A stretch of 64,000 nt of DNA from Enterovibrio qingdaonensis (GCF_028683135.1 NZ_JAJUBB010000001.1:578277-642276), one strand, 5' to 3'; shown: positions 46,171-55,504, numbered from the stretch's first letter. Translations and numbers: made by a program. Notes: generated from the letters alone by a model not told the origin.

Positions 46171-47547
46171 ATGACTCGTGGTTCTAACGCTTGGATAGTT
46201 GTTGGTTCGCTTCTCTATTTTCTTGCTTCATACTTTGGAGCAACGCCGCTTAGCCTGCATAACGCCAATATTGTTCAACTAAACATCGCGTCGGGCATTG
46301 GCATGATCATGTGTCTACACGGCGGCATAAAGGCCCTTTTTATTCTTGCTTTGGCTGCGCCACTTTCCCATTCGCTAGCAATCTTTCATTGGGATCCCAA
46401 TGCTGCACTTTTCCCCGCTATCCTATCCGGCTTACTCGCTCCAGTTGCTTGTTTTCTTTCCGCAAAGGCGTGGGATAAACACTTTAGTTATGAAGGTTTG
46501 CGGTTCGAAACACTGCTCCCTTACCTGATACGTGTTTGTCTGTTACCCGGCCTACTCCTCGGTTCGCTGACATCCATGGATAGCCTTTACGGTGGCTATA
46601 CGGGGCAAGGTGGGTATTTTTACGATCTTTACGAGATCACTTCCGCATATGCGCTCGGTATTTTGCTAGTCGCACCGCTCTATTACATTTGGACGCACAC
46701 TTCTAATCCCGTCGCCCACTTAACACAAGCAAATGTGCTCTATATTCTTGGCTATCTCATGTTAACGCTGGGGGCCTTTGTTTTATCTCCCGGACTGATT
46801 TTTATTGCCCCAGTTGTTCCCATTATTCTGGCCTTTAAAGGCGAAGAGTTGGCTGCCCTTCTGGGTTTATTCGGAATGGGAATTATTGTTGCAGCTATTG
46901 CTCCCTATGGCCTTGGCCCCTTTGATCTCCCAGACAAGGTCGAAGGCCACATGGCATTACTGACATTTGTATTGGTCAGCATGATCACCCCAATCGCGAT
47001 TGGTCTGCACGCAAGAAGACTCCAGAGCGTATCCAAGTCTCGCGACCGTTGGCAAACCAAGGCGCAGACAGACCAACTCACGGGCTTACCTAATCGCTAT
47101 GCCTTTTTCCCCGAATTAGAACGCAGTTGTGAAGGCGCGAAGAATGCGGATGAAACCTTGGTCGTTGCGGTACTAGATGTGGACCATTTTAAAATGGTGA
47201 ACGACTCCTATGGCCACGCAACTGGTGACAAAGTTCTCGCTCAAATCGCGGAGCTAATACGCGATCAAATGCGAGAATCTGACGTTGTCGCGCGTATTGG
47301 AGGGGAGGAGTTTGCCATTTTGCTTCACGGCCCCACTGTTTCGCAGGCTAAGCGAGCGTTAGATCGCCTCAGACAACGATGTGAAAGTCATCAAATGACG
47401 CTGCCTGACGGAAGCCTGTCAGTCACTGTCAGCATTGGCGCAGTCGTGTATCAACGATCAGAATCTAAAGAAGACGTCATGGCACGCGCAGACGCGCAGC
47501 TCTATAAGGCGAAACGTGAAGGTAGAAACCGAGTGATCATTGAATAA
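46171..47547 (+). CDS. Diguanylate cyclase with multi-helix membrane sensor
   Basis: A 458-residue membrane protein. About eight to nine hydrophobic helices fill residues 5-290, similar to MASE1-type sensors. The GGDEF domain (about 300-455) has DQLTGLPNRYAF, the substrate-binding LDVDHFKMVNDSYGHATGD and the intact active-site loop RIGGEEF, so it should make c-di-GMP. An RxxD inhibitory site is suggested by RESD before it. ATG at 46171 chosen; GTG at 46162 is possible. Confidence 0.92.
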   Translation: MTRGSNAWIVVGSLLYFLASYFGATPLSLHNANIVQLNIASGIGMIMCLHGGIKALFILALAAPLSHSLAIFHWDPNAALFPAILSGLLAPVACFLSAKAWDKHFSYEGLRFETLLPYLIRVCLLPGLLLGSLTSMDSLYGGYTGQGGYFYDLYEITSAYALGILLVAPLYYIWTHTSNPVAHLTQANVLYILGYLMLTLGAFVLSPGLIFIAPVVPIILAFKGEELAALLGLFGMGIIVAAIAPYGLGPFDLPDKVEGHMALLTFVLVSMITPIAIGLHARRLQSVSKSRDRWQTKAQTDQLTGLPNRYAFFPELERSCEGAKNADETLVVAVLDVDHFKMVNDSYGHATGDKVLAQIAELIRDQMRESDVVARIGGEEFAILLHGPTVSQAKRALDRLRQRCESHQMTLPDGSLSVTVSIGAVVYQRSESKEDVMARADAQLYKAKREGRNRVIIE

Positions 47548-47615
47548 ACCCGCCTAACAGAATAAAAACCACTGTCTCGTAACGAAATCTTCCCGTACCA
47601 TAAGCGCACAAAAAC

Positions 47616-47927
47616 ATGCTCTCCGACACTCGCTTAAAGCAAGGCTTTGATTTTATGAAAGATGACGACATTCTCACCAGCGAAAACCTCATTGAAATCG
47701 TTGAAAACCAACTGGCAGACAACAATCCAAAGAAAGTAAAAGAAACGCTGATGCGCCTTCGTATGACGGGTTCAACCCAAGAAGAGGCCATGGAATACAT
47801 CGCGTGTGCACTGATGGTTGAAATTTATGATGTGGCGAAATGCGACGGTGAGTTCAATCTCAAACGCTATGAAGAGCATTTAGATCTATTGCCAGAAATG
47901 CCGTGGCAAGCAGATTTGGAAGATTAA
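47616..47927 (+). CDS. Conserved hypothetical acidic protein
   Basis: A 103-residue acidic helical protein (LIEIVENQLADNNPKKVKET, MTGSTQEEAMEYIACALMVEIYDV). The composition and a strong terminator right after it support it being a real gene; similar proteins occur in vibrios, but no domain name is known to me. A second start at the Met of MKDDDI has a better AAGG site. Confidence 0.75.
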   Translation: MLSDTRLKQGFDFMKDDDILTSENLIEIVENQLADNNPKKVKETLMRLRMTGSTQEEAMEYIACALMVEIYDVAKCDGEFNLKRYEEHLDLLPEMPWQADLED

Positions 47928-47952
47928 AAAAGCGCCGAAAGGCGCTTTTTTT
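47926..47952. terminator. Bidirectional terminator
   Basis: AAAAAAGCGCC-GAAA-GGCGCTTTTTTT, a GAAA-tetraloop hairpin between convergent genes. Confidence 0.95.
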
Positions 47953-48415
47953 ATGCCGTTCCCATTGAGACAACATCGTTATAAATATCACCGAGCCAAT
48001 ACAAGAGGAATAGGTGACAAATCACCACGATTGCCGTCAAAATCGCACGCATCAAGGTATACCAGAAAGGGTAAATGCCCTTAAACATCAGCCCCACTTC
48101 GAGCGCGAATAAAATCACATAAGAGGCGATGAGTAGATAAATAGAATACGGAAATGGCATCAGCAAGGCACCGACCGCCACCAGCGAGAATACAATACCG
48201 ACCGTCAATCCATTGGTTGGCTTTTCCTCTTTTGCGCCACTGATTGTCATCCCCCATACGGCACCAGAAAGAAAAGCAAGGATGATGGCACTGTAATTAT
48301 TGAAGGTATGAACCAAGGCAGCTTGCCAATCTAATGGCCAAATAGGTAAAAGAATACCAAACGCAATAAAAGGGATTAGACCTAGCGCCCCATACGCAAG
48401 TGCTGTTTTTTTCAT
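47951..48415 (-). CDS. DUF3429 membrane protein
   Basis: A 154-residue inner-membrane protein with five hydrophobic helices and the DUF3429 features (YGALGLIPFIAF, YSAIILAFLSGAVWGM). Function unknown. Located 67 bases downstream of a DUF5062 gene on the same strand. Confidence 0.9.
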   Translation of the reverse strand: MKKTALAYGALGLIPFIAFGILLPIWPLDWQAALVHTFNNYSAIILAFLSGAVWGMTISGAKEEKPTNGLTVGIVFSLVAVGALLMPFPYSIYLLIASYVILFALEVGLMFKGIYPFWYTLMRAILTAIVVICHLFLLYWLGDIYNDVVSMGTA

Positions 48416-48482
48416 CGTGTATTTCTCCCCGTCTTGCCGTTTACCCTTCGTTCAACACATCACCCTTTTTATCGGCTCCTTA

Positions 48483-48746
48483 TCAATCAGCAAGCAGTGG
48501 ATGATCTGCAGGCAATTGTTTATGAATCCACAACACAAGTTTATGTTTCATATTAGGGCCATCTTCCTTATCCGTCGCCAACGGCGTGAGTACCTTGTCA
48601 TCCACCAATAAGCGGTAAATGCACTCTATTTTTACCTTATTGGATGTTCCTTCATCAAAGTTTGCGTATCCCCTTTTGCGCGCATACTGCTCGCCAATTT
48701 GAAGTGCCTTTTTGAGAAGTTGAGCCTCGTGTTTGATCTTTTTCAT
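48483..48746 (-). CDS. DUF5062 family protein
   Basis: An 87-residue basic protein (LLKKALQIGEQYARKRGYANFD, ECIYRLLVDDKVLTPLA, MKHKLVLWIHKQLP) matching DUF5062, a small family in vibrios and relatives with no known function. May be co-transcribed with the DUF3429 gene. Confidence 0.87.
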   Translation of the reverse strand: MKKIKHEAQLLKKALQIGEQYARKRGYANFDEGTSNKVKIECIYRLLVDDKVLTPLATDKEDGPNMKHKLVLWIHKQLPADHPLLAD

Positions 48747-48893
48747 ATCATTACTCCAAAAGCACTATTTTCAGCCAGCATAGCAGAGCCCTTTAAAAAC
48801 GGATGTGATCATTCCCGAGAGACGCAGAGAGATTCTTACAATCTTCGCGTTTACTTCGCTACTATGCAGACTTTACATACCAGAGACTTAAAC

Positions 48894-49373
48894 ATGGATA
48901 GCCGCTCACAGACCCTACTTAACGAGTACCTAGCGAGCCTTACTCCTGAACATCGTCGAACATATACGTCTTTTTCTTCCGATTACTTTTGCGCCGACGA
49001 ACACAACGCTCAAGTCTGCGCAGAACTGATTATGAAAGGTGAAAAGCGCGCTTCCTGCAGCATGGACATTTGGTATAGCCAAGAGGGCGAGCCTTACCCT
49101 CAAGTAGGTCACCTTCAAGTCGTCACTGACTTCCATGGCAATCCTAAGTGCATCATTGAGATCACAGAGGTTACAACATGCCCTTTTAATCAGGTCACTG
49201 AAGAGTTTGCGGCCGCCGAAGGTGAAGGCGACAAAAGCCATGCTTGGTGGAGAAATGCGCATTGGGCCTTTTTTTCCGCTGAGTGTAAGGAATTGGGTAT
49301 TGAGATGACGGAAGATACCCTGCTTGTTCTTGAGCGTTTTCAAACTGTTTATAAAGCCGATATCGAAATTTAG
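48894..49373 (+). CDS. ASCH domain protein
   Basis: A 159-residue protein with an ASCH fold, a PUA-like module that binds RNA or modified nucleosides. Seen are LIMKGEKRASCSMDIWYSQE, VGHLQVVTDFHGNPKCIIEI and the C-terminal DKSHAWWRNAHWAFFSAEC, where the conserved E(G)DxSHxxW motif is kept. The ATG at 48894 gives the family length; the frame is open upstream. Confidence 0.88.
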   Translation: MDSRSQTLLNEYLASLTPEHRRTYTSFSSDYFCADEHNAQVCAELIMKGEKRASCSMDIWYSQEGEPYPQVGHLQVVTDFHGNPKCIIEITEVTTCPFNQVTEEFAAAEGEGDKSHAWWRNAHWAFFSAECKELGIEMTEDTLLVLERFQTVYKADIEI

Positions 49374-49447
49374 ACGTGAATCTAATTCAGCGTTCATAAA
49401 TCGTCGTAGATTAGTTTCTAACTACCCGCGCTATGGATGAGCCTGCA

Positions 49448-49699
49448 ATGCGAAAACTCAGAATTGAAACCTTCACACTGGATACAAACGAAAAAAAAGA
49501 AGCCATCATGCTCCCGCTTATGATCGTGAAATCCGTTTTGACTTTTCTACCCAAAGGGATTTTAGAACGCCTAAAGGATGATGACACCTTGCTAGAAACG
49601 CTTATGGTGGCAATCGACGATTCGCACTACTCGGGCATGATTATCGAGACTGAAGACAGCAATGAGAACGAACGTGTCATTTTATCCATCGTAACGTGA
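49448..49699 (+). CDS. Hypothetical small protein
   Basis: An 83-residue frame, unrecognised. It has a hydrophobic centre (AIMLPLMIVKSVLTFLPKGI) that may be a membrane or amphipathic helix and an acidic C-terminal half. Position between two ASCH-superfamily genes and codon use make it plausible. A start at 49433 is equally possible. Confidence 0.5.
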   Translation: MRKLRIETFTLDTNEKKEAIMLPLMIVKSVLTFLPKGILERLKDDDTLLETLMVAIDDSHYSGMIIETEDSNENERVILSIVT

Positions 49700-49781
49700 G
49701 GTAAAAATTCTTCTCAGGCTTTTACCCACTCTGTGGTTTAATGCGCGGCTTAATACTGTCACAGCTAAGTAGGTAATCTCT

Positions 49782-50102
49782 GTGAACCAAGTGCCAACTA
49801 AAATCACCTTCTTTGAGTGGCTGACACCGCTTGTGGCGTCAGGCAAAAAGACCATCACCATCCGTGATGAATCAGAAAGCCACTACGTACCGGGTACCCG
49901 TGTTGACGTACATACGCTAGAAAAAGACGAGTATGTTTGTCAGATCGATATTCTGAAGGTTGAGCAAATTTCGTTTGATGACATCAACGAAGAGCATGCT
50001 GCGCAGGAGTTCCTGCCGCTTGATGAACTGAAGCCGCTGATCAGGAAGATCTATCCAGACGATAACGTATTCTACGTGATCAGTTACAAACTGGTGGATT
50101 AA
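49782..50102 (+). CDS. yqfB: N(4)-acetylcytidine amidohydrolase YqfB
   Basis: A 106-residue ASCH-fold enzyme that removes the acetyl group of N4-acetylcytidine. The signature KITFFEWL, GKKTITIRDESESHY and the C-terminal IYPDDNVFYVISY match E. coli YqfB, including the catalytic Lys/Thr/Glu region of TITIRDESE. Start is GTG after AGGT. A terminator follows at once. Confidence 0.92.
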   Translation: MNQVPTKITFFEWLTPLVASGKKTITIRDESESHYVPGTRVDVHTLEKDEYVCQIDILKVEQISFDDINEEHAAQEFLPLDELKPLIRKIYPDDNVFYVISYKLVD

Positions 50103-50104
50103 GC

Positions 50105-50132
50105 AAAAAGCCGACTGATAGTCGGCTTTTTT
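50105..50132 (+). terminator. Terminator after yqfB
   Basis: AAAAAGCCGACT-GAT-AGTCGGCTTTTTT; the A-run also serves the convergent gene. Confidence 0.94.
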
Positions 50133-50172
50133 ATATGAGCCATCGTAAAAAGCACCGCAGGTGCGACACTCT

Positions 50173-51414
50173 TTAAGCGAGGATCTGCTGAAGAGCTACA
50201 AAGAAAGTGTCTATCTCCTCTTTCGTGTTGTAGTGCATCAAGCCGACACGGAGTATGCCTCCCTTCTCTGTCACGCCGAAGGCGTCGGTCAATCGATCTG
50301 CATAGAGGTGTCCGCTCCAGACGTAGATTTGACGCTGTCCAAGTGCTTCAGCAATTTCTGCGGGATCTTTCTCGCCAAATCGAAGTGCAAATGTCGCAGT
50401 GCGCCCTTCCACAGAGTCCAATCCATAAAGCTCAGCACCCTCGACGTCTTTTAGCTTCTGAAGAAAATAATCTGCAAGTGCATTTTCATAGCCATGGATG
50501 TTGTCGTAGGCCGACTCTAAGCGCGCCCTTAGCGAATCACCATCCCCTAGGGATGCTAAATAATCGATGGTCGCCACCACACCGCTTAATGCTTCAAAGT
50601 TCAACGTGCCCGTTTCCCAGCGTTTCGGGGCAATGTCAGGTGCGGGAGCCACTTTGTAGGGTGTAAGGGAAGCCAACCACTCAGCTTTGCCATACATGAT
50701 CCCCAGATGCGGGCCATAAAATTTGTAGGCTGAGCAGGCGAGAAAATCCACATCTAACGCTTTTACATCCACCAGCTGGTGCGGCAGCAAATGCACAGCG
50801 TCAACAAACACCTTAGTGCCCACCTTGCGGCATTTTTCGATAACTGTTTCTAAATCTGTTTTGTTTCCCGTGATATTACTCGCGGCGGTAATCGCCACTA
50901 AGCGCGTACGCTTGCTTAACAGGCTGTCCAATTTGTCCAGATCAAGACTTCCCTGCTGATCGACGATCGGAAGATGATGAACCGTTACGCCACGATCCTT
51001 TGCAGCCAAGATCCAACTCGATCGATTCGCACCATGATCTGCGTCCGTGACGATCACTTCATCACCCGGCTGCCATTCTTTGCAAAGGGCACGACTCAAG
51101 GCAAACGTCACCGACGTCATATTTGCGCCAAAAAACACTTCGTTTTTTGACGCACCCAACAAGGCAGCCACACCTTCTCTTGCCTTTGCTACGATCGCTT
51201 CAGTTTCTTGGCTGACAAGAAAGCGTCCACCAAGGTTTGAATTGCCCCCACGCAAATAATCACTAATGGCAAGGATCACTGACTCGGGCGACTGGGTGCC
51301 ACCAGGGCCATCAAGGTAAATCGGAGAGTCACCTTCAATTTTTCGCTGAAGCGCAGGAAACTGACTGCGAATGACTTCGACATTTTCTGAAGTTAGCGGA
51401 AAACACTTTGCCAT
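50173..51414 (-). CDS. Cysteine desulfurase-like PLP enzyme (VC1184 subfamily)
   Basis: A 413-residue class V aminotransferase-fold enzyme. The PLP Lys is in LACSAYKFYGPH and the cofactor-stacking His in TDADHGANRSS; YLDGPGGTQ and the C-terminal RVGLMHYNTKEEID are typical of the VC1184-type group. The group is related to SufS/CsdA, but its substrate is not settled. No suf or isc genes are nearby. Confidence 0.93.
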   Translation of the reverse strand: MAKCFPLTSENVEVIRSQFPALQRKIEGDSPIYLDGPGGTQSPESVILAISDYLRGGNSNLGGRFLVSQETEAIVAKAREGVAALLGASKNEVFFGANMTSVTFALSRALCKEWQPGDEVIVTDADHGANRSSWILAAKDRGVTVHHLPIVDQQGSLDLDKLDSLLSKRTRLVAITAASNITGNKTDLETVIEKCRKVGTKVFVDAVHLLPHQLVDVKALDVDFLACSAYKFYGPHLGIMYGKAEWLASLTPYKVAPAPDIAPKRWETGTLNFEALSGVVATIDYLASLGDGDSLRARLESAYDNIHGYENALADYFLQKLKDVEGAELYGLDSVEGRTATFALRFGEKDPAEIAEALGQRQIYVWSGHLYADRLTDAFGVTEKGGILRVGLMHYNTKEEIDTFFVALQQILA

Positions 51415-51643
51415 AAACGCTCCTTTTCTCTGGGAATGACGTCAGAGCAAACTTGAACTGGCGCGGAAAGAGGGACCAAGCAGCCCATTGCAAATAGTGT
51501 TAATCCCCTGTTAATAATCTTATGGTAGGGTTTACAGTGCTTTCAACCAACTAAGTGCAATAAAGCCAGTCATGTTGGAATTTAATACTCCTCTCATCGC
51601 CAGTCAGAATTAATGGACTGCATTTCATTGCACACACAGAACT

Positions 51644-51657
51644 AACGACTAGTCGTT
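51644..51657. promoter_or_regulatory. Palindrome AACGACTAGTCGTT
   Basis: A perfect 14-base palindrome in the divergent promoter region; a possible operator for a TetR-like or similar dimeric regulator. No regulator gene adjoins. Confidence 0.4.
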
Positions 51658-51769
51658 TTCTTCAAAATACACGCTTATACCGACATTATTCCATTGAATT
51701 TGAATATCCCTCGTTTCTGTAGGTTGAAATTCGCCCCCTGATCTCTTTGACTATACCTATGTACTTTCA

Positions 51770-51784
51770 GCTGAACTGTTCAGC
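51770..51784. promoter_or_regulatory. Inverted repeat GCTGAAC-T-GTTCAGC
   Basis: Two perfect 7-base arms around a single base, 28-42 bases before the FemAB-like gene start; it could be an operator or a leader hairpin. Confidence 0.42.
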
Positions 51785-51811
51785 ATGGCGTAGGAAAACA
51801 TTGAAGAAAAC

Positions 51812-52975
51812 ATGACTAAAGACGAGGAATTACAGTGCCAAACCATCACAAGTATCGGAGACGTTACACCGGACGATTGGCATGCATTGGTGAATTCTCA
51901 CTACCCTTTTCTGCGACATGAATTCCTGCTCGCCTTGGAGCAAACCAATGCGGTTGGCACCAAATCAGGCTGGGTTCCTCAATATCTCGTTGTATACCGC
52001 GGTGATACGCTGATTGCGGCTGCGCCTTGTTTCATCAAGACACACCCTTATGGAGAATATGTGTTTGATTGGGCGTGGGCAGAGGCCTATGAAGATGCAG
52101 GGTTGGAATACTACCCTAAACTTATCTGTGCTGTTCCCTTCACACCCGCAACTGGGCCTCGCTTGCTTTGCCGACAAGATGAAGATTGGCACCAAATGAG
52201 CCTATTTCTGGCAAATGCAATGAAATCGGTCGTTGAACAAACCGCCTGTTCGGGCACCCATATATTGTTTCCTGAGCGCACTGTTTGTGGACAATTGGCT
52301 CCTCTTGGCTATCTGGAACGGCGCGCCGTGCAGTTTCACTGGCGGAACAAAAACTATGATTCGTTTGAGGACTTTCTCGCTCAGATGACGGCGAGAAAGC
52401 GCAAAAATATTCGTAAAGAACGCCAACGAATTGACCAGCAACAGATCCAAGTAGACGTATTAGAAGGTGAAGAGATAACGAGCACGCACTGGGGCGTGTT
52501 TTCGCGCTTCTACACCAATACTTACCTTAAACGATCTGGCCATACGGGCTACTTGAATGCAGACCTGTTTCATCAGATCGGAGAAACCATGCGTGATGCT
52601 TTGGTCATGGTACTCGCCCGACAACACGACCAGTACATTGCTGGTGCACTCTATTTCAAGTCAGACGATACTCTATATGGGCGATACTGGGGGTGCACGC
52701 AGGAGTTTGACAATCTTCACTTCGAACTCTGTTATTACCGGGGTATCGACTACTGTATCCAACATGGTTTGAAGACGTTTGACGCAGGCGCACAAGGCGA
52801 ACACAAACTCCTTCGAGGTTTTGAACCCGTTATTACCTATTCTGCGCACTATCTTCAGCATCAGGGCTTTCATCAGGCGATTGCCGATTACCTTCAACGG
52901 GAACACAAGCTTATTGAGGGGTATGTTGAAGATGCCATTGCGCACTTGCCTTACCGCCAGAGCATCAACACTTAG
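51812..52975 (+). CDS. FemAB-like GNAT protein (PF04339)
   Basis: A 387-residue protein with two GNAT-like folds. Typical segments: HYPFLRHEFLLALE, KTHPYGEYVFDWAWAEAYE, YPKLICAVPFTPATGPRLL, ARKRKNIRKERQ and GLKTFDAGAQGEHKLLRGF. The family is related to peptidoglycan-bridge aminoacyl transferases, but in Gram-negative bacteria its substrate is unknown. 30 bases before the next gene, so probably in one transcript with it. Confidence 0.92.
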   Translation: MTKDEELQCQTITSIGDVTPDDWHALVNSHYPFLRHEFLLALEQTNAVGTKSGWVPQYLVVYRGDTLIAAAPCFIKTHPYGEYVFDWAWAEAYEDAGLEYYPKLICAVPFTPATGPRLLCRQDEDWHQMSLFLANAMKSVVEQTACSGTHILFPERTVCGQLAPLGYLERRAVQFHWRNKNYDSFEDFLAQMTARKRKNIRKERQRIDQQQIQVDVLEGEEITSTHWGVFSRFYTNTYLKRSGHTGYLNADLFHQIGETMRDALVMVLARQHDQYIAGALYFKSDDTLYGRYWGCTQEFDNLHFELCYYRGIDYCIQHGLKTFDAGAQGEHKLLRGFEPVITYSAHYLQHQGFHQAIADYLQREHKLIEGYVEDAIAHLPYRQSINT

Positions 52976-53005
52976 GTACAATCAGTCAATAACAGGAGCG
53001 ACACC

Positions 53006-53581
53006 ATGACAGACCTTGCCTTCCAATGTGAATGTGGCGAACTCACTGGTACAGTGATCAATGCTTCTCCGAAACTGGGCAATCATATGATCTGTTATTG
53101 CGATGATTGCCAGCGGTTTGCTCGCTACTTAGGTCACGAAGAAAAATGGTTGGATGAATGGGGAGGCACTGACATATATCAAGTTCCACCTGCGAACATT
53201 CGTATTGATAAAGGGGCAGAAAACCTCCGTTGCGTGCGGGTAAAACCGAAAGGCATCTATCGATTTTACGCAAGCTGTTGCCGAACGCCCATTGCGAATA
53301 GCCCAAGCTACAAGATGCCACTAGCGGGAATACCCACACCTATATTGCAGCGAAAAAACAAGAAAGAACTGATTGGCCCAGTCACACATACCGTGATGGG
53401 CAGCTTTGCGAAAGGATCACCGCCTAGCAAACCTCATCCTAAGTTTTCCTTTGGATCTGTGGTGAAAGTCTTGACCTTTTTGCTGCGGAATACGTTGAAA
53501 GGGACAAACACGCCAACGCCCTTTTTTACCCCCGATGGTAAAGCAGTGTCACCACCAGAGAAAATCGCAGATAAACGCTAG
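53006..53581 (+). CDS. GFA-like zinc-binding protein (DUF6151-type)
   Basis: A 191-residue protein with the Cys pattern of the glutathione-dependent formaldehyde-activating fold: CECGELTG, CYCDDCQRF and ASCCRTPIANS. These bind one or two zinc ions; the substrate for this group is unknown. CAGGAGCG precedes the ATG. Its last 4 bases overlap the convergent GNAT gene. Confidence 0.8.
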   Translation: MTDLAFQCECGELTGTVINASPKLGNHMICYCDDCQRFARYLGHEEKWLDEWGGTDIYQVPPANIRIDKGAENLRCVRVKPKGIYRFYASCCRTPIANSPSYKMPLAGIPTPILQRKNKKELIGPVTHTVMGSFAKGSPPSKPHPKFSFGSVVKVLTFLLRNTLKGTNTPTPFFTPDGKAVSPPEKIADKR

Positions 53582-54135
53582 GAAGCGGAAGCCATGCGTT
53601 GCCACTCTTCCTTAGTCAACGCATATAGACAATGAATTGAACATCGGTGGTCAGCCTCAATCAAAGGATGAGCGAACTGATTGCCCGTATTCGTCATCCC
53701 TAAACTCTGCATGACACGTTGCGAAGGAATATTGTCCAAAATAGTGAATGACATAACCTTCTCAAGGTTCATCTCATCAAACGCGATGCGCAAAGCCTCT
53801 TGTGCGGCCTCTTTTGCATAGCCTTTGCGCTGATGTGTTGGACAAATACGCCAGCCAATCTCATACACATACTCACCAACAACGAGGTAATCAGTAAAGT
53901 TGATGCCTATCGTACCGACAAATTCTCCCGTGCTTTTTAACCGAATCGCCCAATAGGAGATTCCATACTCTTGCCACTTTCTCGCAATTCGTAGCAGGAC
54001 ATCGTCACTTTCTGCGTGGCTAAGCGGTGCTGGGAAATGGCGCATCACGTCAGGATCAGCATTCAATTGTGCAAACGGTTCGCGATCTTCTTCAATAAAG
54101 GGACGCAGGATTAATCGTTCGGTTTGTCTATCCAT
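53578..54135 (-). CDS. RimJ/RimL-type GNAT acetyltransferase
   Basis: A 185-residue acetyltransferase of the Acetyltransf_3 type: TERLILRPFIEEDREPFAQL, EIGWRICPTHQRKGYAKEAA and NIPSQRVMQSLGM. Related enzymes acetylate N termini of ribosomal proteins or small molecules; no specific substrate is evident. The start (MDRQTERL) is the usual one for the family. Confidence 0.93.
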   Translation of the reverse strand: MDRQTERLILRPFIEEDREPFAQLNADPDVMRHFPAPLSHAESDDVLLRIARKWQEYGISYWAIRLKSTGEFVGTIGINFTDYLVVGEYVYEIGWRICPTHQRKGYAKEAAQEALRIAFDEMNLEKVMSFTILDNIPSQRVMQSLGMTNTGNQFAHPLIEADHRCSIHCLYALTKEEWQRMASAS

Positions 54136-54155
54136 CGTTAAACCCAAAAAACAAA

Positions 54156-54179
54156 AAAGGCGGCTATTCAGCCACCTTT
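54156..54179 (-). terminator. Terminator of the small membrane protein gene
   Basis: AAAGGTGGCT / AGCCGCCTTT (minus strand, one mismatch) followed by a long T-run on that strand. Confidence 0.85.
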
Positions 54180-54213
54180 ATAACACGACAAATTCGTTCA
54201 ACAAACCAGCAGA

Positions 54214-54582
54214 TTACGTCGTTTGTAAACGCGCTTTAACTGCTTCAAGACGTTTGTGCCAGAACTCGCGGTACTTGAAGTACACAAACGTCGAGACTAA
54301 AGAGAAGAACAGGTATGACAGTGCAAAGACAAAAGGAGACGTGATCAACTCACGCTCAAGGCTCCACATGACACCAAATACAGTAATACCCATTTTCACT
54401 GCAAAACCCGAGAGCAGCAGAAGTAATGCAAGTTGAGGGTATTTCGTGTGACGAAAGCTCAACCAATAGCAACATCCCACTGCGATAGTCGCTAATGAGA
54501 AGCCAACCATAAATGAGTGGAAATGGTCACCGGCGAGGATGCCACCAACAACTGAAAGAAAAACAACCACGAAAAAGGCCAT
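54214..54582 (-). CDS. Small integral membrane protein
   Basis: A 122-residue protein with four hydrophobic helices (FFVVVFLSVVGGILAG, MVGFSLATIAVGCCYWL, LALLLLLSGFAVKMGITVFG, FVFALSYLFFSLVSTFVYF) and a basic C-terminal tail. I recognise no family. A clear terminator follows it, supporting expression. Confidence 0.7.
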   Translation of the reverse strand: MAFFVVVFLSVVGGILAGDHFHSFMVGFSLATIAVGCCYWLSFRHTKYPQLALLLLLSGFAVKMGITVFGVMWSLERELITSPFVFALSYLFFSLVSTFVYFKYREFWHKRLEAVKARLQTT

Positions 54583-55084
54583 TTAAGCTCCAACAACCAA
54601 GATTAATGAATATTTGACTAAATTTTGTTCAATCAGTGCGTATTTTTACACATCCTTCGTTAATAATCCAAAAACCTTAAGTTTACATATTTTTTACATA
54701 TATCCACGATAATAGTGTGTTATTGACAACGAATCGCCAGAAAATCTGATAGTTAAGTAACACTTCACTCGTTAATAGATTGTTTATTTGTTGCAATTGG
54801 AAACATTTAATTACATTTTAAAGGGGATATTTTTGCGAGTTAATGCGGTTTTTTGTCTGTATAAGCCAATTTTATGATAACCACTATCGCTCTTTATGCA
54901 TAAGGAAAGGCGGATTCGTGGTGCTGTTCGTCACTGACATACTAGAAGACAGATGTATTTCAGAAGGTTGTCGGTAAGAGATTTACGGGTCTATTGCTAT
55001 GCGGTACTAGTGAGATCTGTTTAGGGACACAAATAAAAAAGACAAAAAAGCCGAGTCTCAACTCGGCATTTTTCTAACTTGTAT
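54583..55084. other. AT-rich intergenic region
   Basis: This gap is very AT-rich in its left half and must contain the promoter of the membrane protein gene. Besides the terminator at 55050-55067 nothing was identified; an unannotated small RNA is possible. Confidence 0.5.
55050..55067. terminator. Terminator next to the 139-residue hypothetical gene
   Basis: GCCGAGT-CTCA-ACTCGGC with A-runs on the left and T-runs on the right; on the minus strand it ends the 55085-55504 gene. Confidence 0.92.
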
Positions 55085-55504
55085 TTAGGCAACGGAGCAG
55101 AAAGGTTGTGTCGCTGAATGTTTGTCTACATATGCCTTGTTTAGCGCGCTAACGTTAACGACTGGCCCCAACATTTTTACTCGCATCATGGCACCATGTG
55201 ATGACACTTCGGCAATGCGTCCTTCTGAATAATCGTTCTCGTAGGAGAAGGTTTCCACAGCTAAGTGCAGCAGGTTGAAATCTTGGCGACGAACAGAGAG
55301 ATAGGAACGCCACATTAATGCATCCAATACCTCAGTCGTATTGTGAGCTCTGATCACAAACCGCCATCCTCGATCTTCTCCATAGAAGTCCAATGGGAAA
55401 AACTTGCGGATTCGTTTCTTTATTTTCAATGTCGTATCTCTTTTCTCTTGCGAAAACCGATGCACACGAGATCTGAGTATAGAAGCTGATTTCATAACCG
55501 CCAT
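55085..55504 (-). CDS. Hypothetical protein
   Basis: A 139-residue basic protein without recognised domain. The N terminus is rich in Arg/Lys (RSRVHRFSQEKRDTTLKIKK), while the C-terminal half has beta-like segments (FNLLHLAVETFSYENDYS, MMRVKMLGPVVNVSALNK). The strong terminator directly after it argues for a real gene. The second Met (residue 4) is an alternative start. Confidence 0.6.
   Translation of the reverse strand: MAVMKSASILRSRVHRFSQEKRDTTLKIKKRIRKFFPLDFYGEDRGWRFVIRAHNTTEVLDALMWRSYLSVRRQDFNLLHLAVETFSYENDYSEGRIAEVSSHGAMMRVKMLGPVVNVSALNKAYVDKHSATQPFCSVA

Larger units (their letters stand above)
51415..51811. other. Divergent intergenic region with palindromes
   Basis: Both neighbouring genes start here. 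Two perfect inverted repeats are listed separately; otherwise no gene was found. Confidence 0.6.
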
